From: Defluviitaleaceae bacterium
GTDB taxonomy: Bacteria > Bacillota > Clostridia > Lachnospirales > WRAX01
Direction of reading: 5' to 3'
DNA: 5,303 nucleotides
Assembly (NCBI GenBank): GCA_009787945.1
Contig: WQSI01000113.1
Location: 16 to 5,318 of the forward strand
Below are positions 1 to 5,303 of the stretch, one piece after another (the stretch's first letter is position 1; each line of letters begins with the position of its first letter). Made by a program: the position numbers and the translations under genes. The notes beneath the pieces were generated by a model. It was given only the letters and a program-made list of their open reading frames with translations. It searched no databases and was not told the DNA's origin.

Positions 1-1728
1 TTTTTGGTTAATGAGCTGCCTGTTACGGATGCTTCTAAGAAGGTTAAGGGTGTGATTAAAAGGCGGCAGGAGGATGGGAAGTGGATTTGTGCTGTGCCTT
101 ATGGATATGTTATCACTAATAGCAAAACAATGTCGTTTGAGGTTGAGCCTAGCGAGGCGGAGGTTGTGCGCAAGGTGTTTGAGCTTTATGGTGAGGGGTG
201 GGGGTATAAGCGGATTGCGAACCATCTTACGAGCTTGTCTATTCCAACACCTCGCATGAATGAGAAGGCGCGTAAGGAAGCTCGGGGCGAAGAGAGCAAG
301 CGTGTGGCGCGCCCTGAATGGAGTATTATTACTGTTGAGGGTATGTTGCGTAATGATTTTTATATTGGCACGTTGCGGCAGGGCAAATATACACGTACAA
401 AGATTAACGGCGCGGATAAGAAGCTTGACCGTGACGACCATCTTGTTTTTGAGGATAACCACGAGCCGATTATTGATTACCGCACATTTGCCGCCACGCA
501 AGAGCAGTTGAAAAAGCGTGCGACGTATAATTACCGTGGTGTTAAAAAATATGACACTACGTATACTGGTTGGCTGTTTTGCGGGGATTGTGGTAGCCCT
601 ATGTTCTCCCGAAGCCGTCCGAACCTTGCGCCATCTTATATTTGCGGCACTTATCACAAGCGAGGGCTGGCGGCTTGCACTTCGCACCACACGCGGATTG
701 ATGTGCTAGACGAGCTTGTGAAGTCGTTTGTTTTGCGGGTGAGGGATAACGCTAGTGAGATGCTTACGGAGCTTAATCAACTTGTGAAGGACGAGGGCAA
801 ACACGTTGCAAGCAATGAGCAAACCGTGGAAATGCTGAATATCCAACTAAATGACGCCCGTGAGGAGTTTAAAACCACCAAGCGCATGAAAATTCGTGAA
901 ATTATGAAGCGTCCTGAAGCCGAAGAAGCCATTGAAGCGACCTATGCCGAGATGGAAATTGACATTGAACGTCGGATTGAGGGGATTGAGAGCCAAATTG
1001 ACCTAACTCAAAATCGGCGTAGCAATATCATCAAAACCAGCCGTGTTGCCAAGACTGCCATTGAGTTGTTTGAGGATATTTTGCAAAAGGACAAGCTGGA
1101 TAAGCAGGATTTAAGTTTGATGATTGAGCGGATAACAATTTTTGAGGACAGCATCGACATTCAGCTAAAATCTGATATTGATAGCCTTTTAACCCACGGT
1201 GCGGATTTTCAAATAATCCAATCCGCCAAAAATCAGAAGGATAAGGTTTTCGATGTAAATGTTATCAGCAAAGGCGACCCTCTAGAAATTTTCACAGACC
1301 GCGAAGGCGAGATTATTTTGAAAAAATACTCGCCCATTGGGGAGCTTGGCAACTTTGCTAAAGAATATACAGAGAGCTTGGCGACAAGCAGCGGCCACAT
1401 TACCTGCATTGTGGACAAAGACCAGATAATTGCCGTTTCTGGCGGAGCTAAAAAGGAGTTGATGGAGAAGCACATTTCCAAAGATTTGGAAAAAGCTGTA
1501 AATTCCCGCAACACCCACCACGCAAGCCGCGGCGAGCCAGGCTTTGTGCCCATTTTAGAGGACGACCCCACAGATATTTACAGCAACCAAATGATAACCC
1601 CCATCATGGCGGAAGGGGATGTCCTTGGCGCAATCCTTTTCCTATCCCCCGACAAAAAAATGGGAGAGCTGGAAACCAAATTGGCACAGACGGCGGCGGG
1701 TTTCATCGGCAAACAAATGGAGCAGTGA
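1..1728 (+). CDS. Large serine recombinase (5' partial) fused in frame to the SpoVT C-terminal region
   Basis: Large serine recombinases excise and integrate mobile DNA at short att sites. The frame is open at the left edge; residue 1 here is the TTG at base 4, which is most likely an internal Leu. The opening NELPVTDASKKV...PYGY matches the end of the catalytic domain and the linker of TndX/TnpX-like enzymes, so the catalytic Ser and roughly 120 residues lie outside the window. Then come the recombinase domain (about 32-150; EVEPSEAEVVRKVFELY, IPTP, NDFYIGTL), a zinc ribbon (Cys193, 196, 214, 225), a charged coiled coil (about 240-345) and a C-terminal domain (about 350-420; LMIERITIFEDSIDI). 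From about residue 424 the protein becomes SpoVT to its end (QMEQ). No stop separates the two. A terminator follows at once. The recombinase call is firm; whether the chimera is made or active as such is unknown. Confidence 0.93.
   Translation, partial: FLVNELPVTDASKKVKGVIKRRQEDGKWICAVPYGYVITNSKTMSFEVEPSEAEVVRKVFELYGEGWGYKRIANHLTSLSIPTPRMNEKARKEARGEESKRVARPEWSIITVEGMLRNDFYIGTLRQGKYTRTKINGADKKLDRDDHLVFEDNHEPIIDYRTFAATQEQLKKRATYNYRGVKKYDTTYTGWLFCGDCGSPMFSRSRPNLAPSYICGTYHKRGLAACTSHHTRIDVLDELVKSFVLRVRDNASEMLTELNQLVKDEGKHVASNEQTVEMLNIQLNDAREEFKTTKRMKIREIMKRPEAEEAIEATYAEMEIDIERRIEGIESQIDLTQNRRSNIIKTSRVAKTAIELFEDILQKDKLDKQDLSLMIERITIFEDSIDIQLKSDIDSLLTHGADFQIIQSAKNQKDKVFDVNVISKGDPLEIFTDREGEIILKKYSPIGELGNFAKEYTESLATSSGHITCIVDKDQIIAVSGGAKKELMEKHISKDLEKAVNSRNTHHASRGEPGFVPILEDDPTDIYSNQMITPIMAEGDVLGAILFLSPDKKMGELETKLAQTAAGFIGKQMEQ
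1240..1300 (+). other. Probable attachment-site junction (attR-like) between element and spoVT
   Basis: The protein switches from recombinase C-terminus (KVFDVNVIS) to SpoVT (GDPLEIF) at bases 1255-1285. Large serine recombinases cross over at a two-base core inside a site of about 40-50 bp, so this junction should hold half of the element site on the left and half of the host site on the right. The host half would lie in codons for a strongly conserved loop of the AbrB domain, a kind of target these enzymes often use. The exact core cannot be fixed without the other junction or an uninterrupted spoVT from a relative. Confidence 0.6.
1270..1728 (+). pseudogene. spoVT: spoVT 3' segment, lacking its first ~30 codons (probably an interrupted gene, not decayed)
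   Basis: SpoVT is an AbrB-type transcription factor that tunes late sporulation genes; its N-terminal swapped-hairpin DNA-binding domain is followed by a GAF domain. This segment starts at GDPLEIF, equal to about residue 31 of the ~178-residue Bacillus protein as I recall it. It runs on through EIILKKYSPIGELG, GHITCIVDKDQIIAVSG, ITPIMAEGDVLGAILF and ends AAGFIGKQMEQ, the usual SpoVT terminus. That gives 151 residues against about 148 expected, so only the start is missing. The frame has no stop, deletion or shift, which suggests that it is still under selection and is rejoined to its 5' part in some cells. Without that part it cannot form the DNA-binding fold. Alternatives are a recently killed gene with an intact paralogue elsewhere, or a stable chimera. 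Homology is firm; the interrupted-gene status is inferred. Confidence 0.85.
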
Positions 1729-1745
1729 TACTGATAACAATAATT

Positions 1746-1780
1746 AAAAACAACCCCGCGCGAAGGGTTGTTTTTGTTTT
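1746..1780 (+). terminator. Rho-independent terminator after the recombinase-spoVT frame
   Basis: A perfect 11-bp stem (AAAAACAACCC at 1746-1756, GGGTTGTTTTT at 1765-1775) closes an 8-base loop and runs into further T residues up to 1780. It begins 17 bases after the TGA stop. The A-run on its left side gives a U-run on the other strand, so it may also stop the convergent gene that ends at 1799. It was probably the original spoVT terminator. Confidence 0.9.
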
Positions 1781-1798
1781 AAAATATACTATAATATA

Positions 1799-2584
1799 TT
1801 AGTTTATGAGCTGTGGAGGGTGCAAGTAACGCATAATACCACTCTCACTCTCCAATAAATTTCGTTTTCCTCTCCGCTCAACAATCGTATAATCATCAGT
1901 GTTTATTATCCAACAGCAAAACTCTTTTTCATCTTCGCCGATACCAAACCAACTTTTAGAAATGATAATGGGATTGTATCTATACTTTCCAGAAAATGAG
2001 TGACTTTGAAGTTCCCTTACAAATTCTCCAATTGTACAAATTTTGTATTTCTTGCAATCGTCGTTAGAGCAGTTTAGCCCGACGGCTTGTAACGCAATAT
2101 TTTTATCGCCAACCCAACTAATTTTTTCTGGATTAGTGCAGTTATCACAGTTAGTAGCCTTCTTGCAAATAATGGGATTACATGCATCGCAGCAATTAGA
2201 AAAATAGAGTTCAATTGGAGCTTTTAAAAACAAGACATTCTTATTAAATTTGTTGTAATGCTCATCGCCTTCTTTTGTTACTCTATTTAGCTTTTCCGTT
2301 TTATCTGCAACAATTTCAATCAGTCTTAAAAAATCGCTCGAAGCACTTGTAGGATATACAGCGATATGCCCTTTTTTGTCATTCATTGCCTTAAACACAT
2401 CACGAAGCCCTAACTCGCTACACTCAATGCCGATGTTGAGCTTTTGAGATTGTAAATCAGGATACATTTTCCCCTTGCCGACAATGAAGTCCCCTGTGAA
2501 GTCAGTCAATTCAAGATTATATATTCTACAATATTCAATCAAAGAACATACTTCTCGGCGTGTACTGAAATCAATTTTTGCCAT
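1799..2584 (-). CDS. Unrecognised Cys-rich protein, 261 residues
   Basis: I do not recognise this family. The ATG at 2584 is chosen because AGGGGGT lies just upstream; an in-frame start 15 codons earlier lacks such a site. No signal peptide or membrane segment is visible, so it is probably cytoplasmic. The N-terminal third has D32-F-I-V followed by I51-G-I-E-C-S-E-L, which faintly recalls the PDF...GIEVTEL pattern of some PD-(D/E)XK nuclease-like proteins; the usual Lys is absent, so this is only a hint. The middle has a dense Cys cluster (131, 132, 135, 140, 146, 149, then 172, 177, 183), fit for binding zinc or possibly an iron-sulfur cluster. A further CC pair is at 223-224. The gene is visibly more A+T-rich than spoVT or the DUF2225 gene, and stands alone, convergent with the recombinase-spoVT frame. 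That suits an acquired accessory gene. The reading frame is solid; the function is unknown. Confidence 0.8.
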   Translation of the reverse strand: MAKIDFSTRREVCSLIEYCRIYNLELTDFTGDFIVGKGKMYPDLQSQKLNIGIECSELGLRDVFKAMNDKKGHIAVYPTSASSDFLRLIEIVADKTEKLNRVTKEGDEHYNKFNKNVLFLKAPIELYFSNCCDACNPIICKKATNCDNCTNPEKISWVGDKNIALQAVGLNCSNDDCKKYKICTIGEFVRELQSHSFSGKYRYNPIIISKSWFGIGEDEKEFCCWIINTDDYTIVERRGKRNLLESESGIMRYLHPPQLIN

Positions 2585-2707
2585 GCCAGACCCCCTACGA
2601 CAACTGTATATTAAACACATAAAGTACAATTTTCGCTAAAGTCATTCTCTGTTAGTGCTGATGAGTTCCAGCGTCAAGGGCGGAGCAGGCTCTAATGACA
2701 TTTTGTG
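2585..2707. other. Gene-free spacer upstream of the Cys-rich gene
   Basis: No plausible coding frame is seen. It holds the ribosome binding site of the Cys-rich gene (AGGGGGT on the - strand, near 2590-2596) and should hold its promoter, but no good -35/-10 pair stands out: TTGACG and TTTAAT-like boxes occur without proper spacing. A short inverted pair, GTCATT (2641-2646) and AATGAC (2694-2699), frames the stretch next to the repeat element and may be chance. Confidence 0.4.
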
Positions 2708-2801
2708 GTAGGGGCGCATATTATGCGCCCGATGCTGGACAAACGTACTCTACATAAGCATCGCCATCGTCGGACAACGGGCGCATAATATGCGCCCCTA
2801 C
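2708..2801. repeat. 94-bp MITE-like element with nested palindromes
   Basis: Perfect 24-bp inverted repeats lie at 2708-2731 and 2778-2801. Each arm starts GTAGGGGCGC from its outer end and is itself a palindrome: GGGCGCATA, a central T, then its reverse complement. The inner 46 bases carry a second inverted pair, CGATGCT (2730-2736) and AGCATCG (2757-2763), and GGACAA occurs twice (2737-2742, 2772-2777). There is no coding capacity. GTAGGGGCG-type palindromes of this sort are scattered between genes in many Bacillota, from memory. No clear target-site duplication is seen. As RNA either strand would fold strongly, so it may also end transcription of the DUF2225 gene. Confidence 0.85.
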
Positions 2802-2837
2802 AGGGTGTTGGGTAAAACTATATTTAGTCACCAAATA

Positions 2838-3686
2838 CTAAATAGTAACACTTTGTTGCAATCGCACGCCATTTTCCCCTATGTCAATCTGCTGGTTTTT
2901 AATAAAATCACGCAAATCGCGGGATTTGTCTTTTAGCCTTTGGCTTGCTTTTTTGGACACGATGATGGTGGAGAGGATTTTTAGGGCATTTTTATAGTTG
3001 CCCAAAAAGCTCGATAGGGCTGCCATAAGGTATAAAATGGTAATTTCTTCCATTCCCATAATGGGGGTATGTTCTTCTTCCAAAGCCTTCATAAAGCCGC
3101 GTATGGCAAGGGTTGCGAATTTTTTCTCGTTTTCCAGGTCATCCCCTTTAATGCGATACAGCCATGTAATTTTGGTGCATAAAAACGCCTTTTCCCCTTG
3201 TTTTGCCTTTTTGATGGTGGCGTTTAGCAAGGCAAGCTTGTACCTGTCCAGAACCTGCTCAATGGTTGGCTCTTTAGGATATTCGACATGTTTGTAATGG
3301 GGGCGCAATTGGGCGCGCACAATCTCAATCTGCCTTTCGGTAATTTTATCAAAAACCCTGGAAAGGGCGGCATGTCCACAAATGGGGCAACATAAAACGT
3401 CATAATAAAGGTGGTTTACAGGGCTGTAAATAGGGCGCAAATCATACTCAACCCTTTCAAGGCGCACCTTGCTCCACTTAACCACATAAGACTCAAACTT
3501 TTTTCTGCAAACCAGACAGTCAAATTCCTTTAAATACACATAATTGTCAATACTAAAAACATCGGCATCAGCGGCTTTTTCCGACCCGCTGCCCTTTTTA
3601 GGTGCTGTTTCAAAAATGTCAATACCTTCCTCTAAAACACCTTCCAAGCCAAACTTCTCCAGCCCGCCAAATATATTGTCTGTCAC
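2838..3686 (-). CDS. DUF2225 family protein, two CxxC motifs plus helical C-terminal half
   Basis: The function of this family is not known; it is common in Bacillota. The start is GTG at 3686, supported by GAGGTGAT a few bases upstream and a consensus promoter. Residues 1-50 are a variable, low-complexity leader. A zinc ribbon follows, with C57-LV-C60 and C100-PI-C103 as the likely four ligands; between them NHLYYDVLCCPICGHAAL matches the conserved NPLYYDV..CP.CGYAA block of the family. From about 140 onward the chain is helical, with TPR-like character (YKLALLNATIKKAK, AALSSFLGNYKNALKILS), typical of DUF2225. There is no signal peptide or membrane segment, so it is probably a cytoplasmic protein that works through protein contacts. 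Length, 282 residues, is in the expected range. It is a single gene, divergent from the surface-protein gene; the repeat element lies 36 bases past its TAG stop. Confidence 0.85.
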   Translation of the reverse strand: MTDNIFGGLEKFGLEGVLEEGIDIFETAPKKGSGSEKAADADVFSIDNYVYLKEFDCLVCRKKFESYVVKWSKVRLERVEYDLRPIYSPVNHLYYDVLCCPICGHAALSRVFDKITERQIEIVRAQLRPHYKHVEYPKEPTIEQVLDRYKLALLNATIKKAKQGEKAFLCTKITWLYRIKGDDLENEKKFATLAIRGFMKALEEEHTPIMGMEEITILYLMAALSSFLGNYKNALKILSTIIVSKKASQRLKDKSRDLRDFIKNQQIDIGENGVRLQQSVTI

Positions 3687-3690
3687 AAAA

Positions 3691-3698
3691 TCACCTCA
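3691..3698 (-). promoter_or_regulatory. Ribosome binding site fixing the GTG start of the DUF2225 gene
   Basis: GAGGTGAT on the - strand lies about 5 bases before the GTG at 3686. It decides for this GTG, as no ATG with a comparable site lies nearby in frame. Confidence 0.8.
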
Positions 3699-3721
3699 AT
3701 AATCAGTATAACACGCCTTGG

Positions 3722-3750
3722 ATTATACAGCATTTACACCAAAATGTCAA
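3722..3750 (-). promoter_or_regulatory. Sigma-A promoter of the DUF2225 gene, perfect consensus
   Basis: Read on the - strand, TTGACA (3745-3750) is followed by a 17-base spacer and TATAAT (3722-3727). Both boxes and the spacer are ideal for the housekeeping sigma factor. Transcription should start near 3715, leaving a leader of about 30 bases before the GTG at 3686. Strong, constitutive growth-phase expression is expected unless a regulator blocks it. Confidence 0.88.
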
Positions 3751-3783
3751 TAATTAATTTCTACATAATAGCCCTTTTTGTTA

Positions 3784-3812
3784 TTGATTTTTGTCGTTTC
3801 ATGTGATATAAT
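3784..3812 (+). promoter_or_regulatory. Sigma-A promoter of the choice-of-anchor A surface protein gene
   Basis: TTGATT (3784-3789), a 17-base spacer and a perfect TATAAT (3807-3812) lie upstream of the gene. A TG one base before the -10 box makes it an extended -10 promoter, which offsets the imperfect -35. The start point should be near 3819, giving a short leader with AGGAGGT (3829-3835) six bases before the ATG. The two divergent promoters have their -35 boxes 33 bases apart, so one bound protein could affect both. Confidence 0.85.
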
Positions 3813-3841
3813 ATAAACACAACCAATAAGGAGGTAGATTT

Positions 3842-5303
3842 ATGACAGATAAAAAAACTCTCTTAAACAGGCTTCTTGCCGTTGTACTTAGCCTGGTTCT
3901 TGTCTTTTCTAGCGCGAATTTGGTGTGGATTTTCGCAAATCAAGAGCAGGAAACCACCCAAACAGAAGAAGGGCAGACATCAGAAGCAGATGCACAAGAT
4001 GAAGGCGAAGCCATTGACGAAAACACCGACGAAGAAAACGGTGAGGATATTGATGGAGAAGCCGACGAAGATATTGACAGCGAAGAGGGGCAAGACCTAG
4101 ACCCAGACCAACAAGACGAAACTGATGAAAATGATGAAACAGCTGAAAATAATGAAACTGACGGTGACGAAGCTCAACCAGATGATGACCAACAATTCGG
4201 CATAATCATCATACCTGGAGGCGTTGCCCCAGCAGATATGGATGTTCAGCAAATTATCATCCCAACAGAATTTAAAATGGATTTACGGTTAAAAACCTTG
4301 CGCGCCCTAGCCCCAGATGTATTCTGGACAGACGGCACGCCCCAGCTTCCTTTAGGCTCTGTCCATGACTTTGGCGTCCTTACATTTGGCAATTTTACAT
4401 CCACCTACAGCGGTTGGGGCTCAGGTGCTGTGCATATGGAAAGCGGCGTTGCCGTGGCAGGCAACCTAGAACTTTACAATTCTTATGGCGATTTTGGTCA
4501 GGCACATGACCATGTAGGCAACACAACCATCCGTCCCCACAACCCCCGCCTTCTTGTTGGCGGCAATTTTGTGGAAACTGGCAGACCAGGCTACTCTAGC
4601 CTAATTTTACATGGCGGGGATATTTTGATGACCATGGGGGCTAATATCGACCTGGAATTTGAAATGATGGAAACCTCCGCAGGCAGACATACCCCAGACG
4701 CAGATGGCGACTGGACTTCCGTTCCCTACGGCGACCCTGCTGTTGTTTCAAACTTTTTCACCTCTGCAAGGCATTATTTAAATTATCTTAACAACTTTTT
4801 TGCAACAGTAACAAGATATGACGAATATGGCATTTTCCGCGGGCGCATTATCCCGCCTTCCAATCCTTGGGGTCAACCCACTGTGGAATTGCCTTCAAAT
4901 ATGGCGAATTATAGCCTAATAATTTTAGATTTGGATGCCAGCAGCGGAACGGTTAGCGCGCCTTTCTTTAGGTTTCCAGCTGAATTTACAGGCAATTATG
5001 TAATAAACATTAACAACGACGGACCTGTCAGAATAGGTTCGGACACTAGCATAACAAGCCCCTTGGGCTTAACCGATATACACCAAGTAGGGCGGCATTA
5101 CAGCCACCGCATAATTTGGAACTTTACGGGTTCTGGCTCAATAACCACCGACTATAGCACCATAATCGGCTCTGTTCTTGCGCCAAATGCAGATTTTTAC
5201 GGCATGTACGGCGGAAGCGTCAAAGGTGCTTTGATTGTTAACAATTTTTACCATGGGGCTAGCGGCTTCGAGGTACACACCCCTACCGACCCTAACAATC
5301 CCC
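3842..5303 (+). CDS. Exported choice-of-anchor A family surface protein with acidic linker (3' partial)
   Basis: The frame runs from ATG at 3842, after AGGAGGT, for 487 codons and is open at the right edge. Residues 1-32 are a Sec signal peptide: K4, K5, R10, a hydrophobic core from L11, and possible cleavage after A25 or A32. Residues 35-118 are a linker in which about half of the residues are Asp or Glu and none is Lys or Arg. From about 155 to 480 the chain fits the choice-of-anchor A domain: HDFGVLTFGNFTS (about 176-187), SGVAVAGNLELYNS (201-214), LLVGGNF (237-243), RIIWNFTGSGSI (423-434), IGSVLAPNAD (442-451), then GGSVKGALIVNNF and a closing EVH (477-479). The domain occurs in surface proteins held by different C-terminal anchors, hence its name; the anchor here would lie beyond the window. 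The role is probably in the cell or spore surface; the ligand is unknown. The neighbours give no further clue. Confidence 0.87.
   Translation, partial: MTDKKTLLNRLLAVVLSLVLVFSSANLVWIFANQEQETTQTEEGQTSEADAQDEGEAIDENTDEENGEDIDGEADEDIDSEEGQDLDPDQQDETDENDETAENNETDGDEAQPDDDQQFGIIIIPGGVAPADMDVQQIIIPTEFKMDLRLKTLRALAPDVFWTDGTPQLPLGSVHDFGVLTFGNFTSTYSGWGSGAVHMESGVAVAGNLELYNSYGDFGQAHDHVGNTTIRPHNPRLLVGGNFVETGRPGYSSLILHGGDILMTMGANIDLEFEMMETSAGRHTPDADGDWTSVPYGDPAVVSNFFTSARHYLNYLNNFFATVTRYDEYGIFRGRIIPPSNPWGQPTVELPSNMANYSLIILDLDASSGTVSAPFFRFPAEFTGNYVININNDGPVRIGSDTSITSPLGLTDIHQVGRHYSHRIIWNFTGSGSITTDYSTIIGSVLAPNADFYGMYGGSVKGALIVNNFYHGASGFEVHTPTDPNNP
3944..4195 (+). other. Acidic low-complexity linker segment of the surface protein
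   Basis: These bases code for residues 35-118, built of short variations on GAA/GAC/GAT codons (DEENGEDIDGEADEDID and the like). I count 41 Asp or Glu in 84 residues and no basic residue. The repeats are imperfect at the DNA level, so it is a drifted low-complexity tract and not a fresh tandem repeat. It could act as a stiff, hydrated spacer between membrane or wall and the folded domain, or bind calcium. Confidence 0.85.

Noticed and set aside
4..6. TTG at base 4 as the true start of the recombinase
   Set aside because: The sequence right after it aligns with the end of a serine recombinase catalytic domain, no ribosome binding site can be seen, and the frame is open to the edge. It is almost surely an internal codon.
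1233..1571. Overlapping - strand open frames inside the spoVT part
   Set aside because: They lie opposite a frame with clear SpoVT homology, lack ribosome binding sites and resemble no known family; they are coding shadows.
2822..2848. A+T-rich hairpin (ATTTAGT / ACTAAAT, - strand) as terminator of the DUF2225 gene
   Set aside because: The stem is about 7 A/T-rich pairs, overlaps the stop codon and is followed by no real T-run; the nearby palindromic repeat is a better candidate.
2998..3297. A + strand frame of about 99 codons opposite the DUF2225 gene
   Set aside because: It is antisense to a well-supported gene, with no ribosome binding site or recognisable domain.
3747..3787. Inverted pair TCAATAA / TTATTGA across the divergent promoters, as an operator
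   Set aside because: Each half overlaps a -35 box, so most of the symmetry comes from the two TTGA motifs facing away from each other. Seven A+T-rich bases with a 27-base gap are weak evidence.
3876..4100. Lys/Thr/Pro-rich + strand frame inside the surface-protein gene
   Set aside because: It is the shifted reading of the acidic GAA/GAC-rich linker and covers no independent start signal.
1..5303. CRISPR arrays, tRNA or rRNA genes
   Set aside because: No regularly spaced direct repeats and no tRNA- or rRNA-like segments were seen on either strand.

Overview
The window looks like chromosome of a spore-forming Bacillota, most likely class Clostridia. The evidence is a SpoVT sporulation-regulator segment, a DUF2225-type zinc-ribbon protein, strong AGGAGG-like ribosome binding sites and textbook sigma-A promoters. 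Composition is moderately A+T-rich. Species cannot be told from the sequence.

Layout. (1) Bases 1-1728, + strand: one long open frame, open at the left edge. About its first 420 codons are the back part of a TndX/TnpX-like large serine recombinase (recombinase domain, Cys4 zinc ribbon, coiled coil, C-terminal domain). Its last ~151 codons are nearly all of SpoVT: the rest of the AbrB domain plus the GAF domain, to the family's usual C-terminus. The switch falls at the codons for GDPLEIF, about residue 31 of a normal SpoVT, so only the first ~30 SpoVT residues are missing. The simplest reading is that a mobile element carrying the recombinase sits inside spoVT, that this is its right-hand junction, and that the 5' piece of spoVT lies at the far end of the element, left of the window. 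A strong hairpin terminator follows. (2) 1799-2584, - strand: an unrecognised Cys-rich protein, convergent with the fusion gene. (3) 2585-2837: a gene-free spacer with a 94-bp element bounded by perfect 24-bp inverted repeats, each arm itself a palindrome. (4) 2838-3686, - strand: a DUF2225 protein with a GTG start. (5) 3687-3841: a divergent promoter region with a perfect-consensus promoter on each -10 and one perfect -35. (6) 3842 to the right edge, + strand: an exported choice-of-anchor A surface protein with an 84-residue acidic linker, cut off by the window.

The main point of interest is the recombinase-SpoVT junction. It resembles the skin-type elements that interrupt sporulation genes and excise to rebuild them. 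It also implies that the recombinase has a different C-terminal tail when the element is integrated than when it is excised. The other genes show no clear functional link to it.
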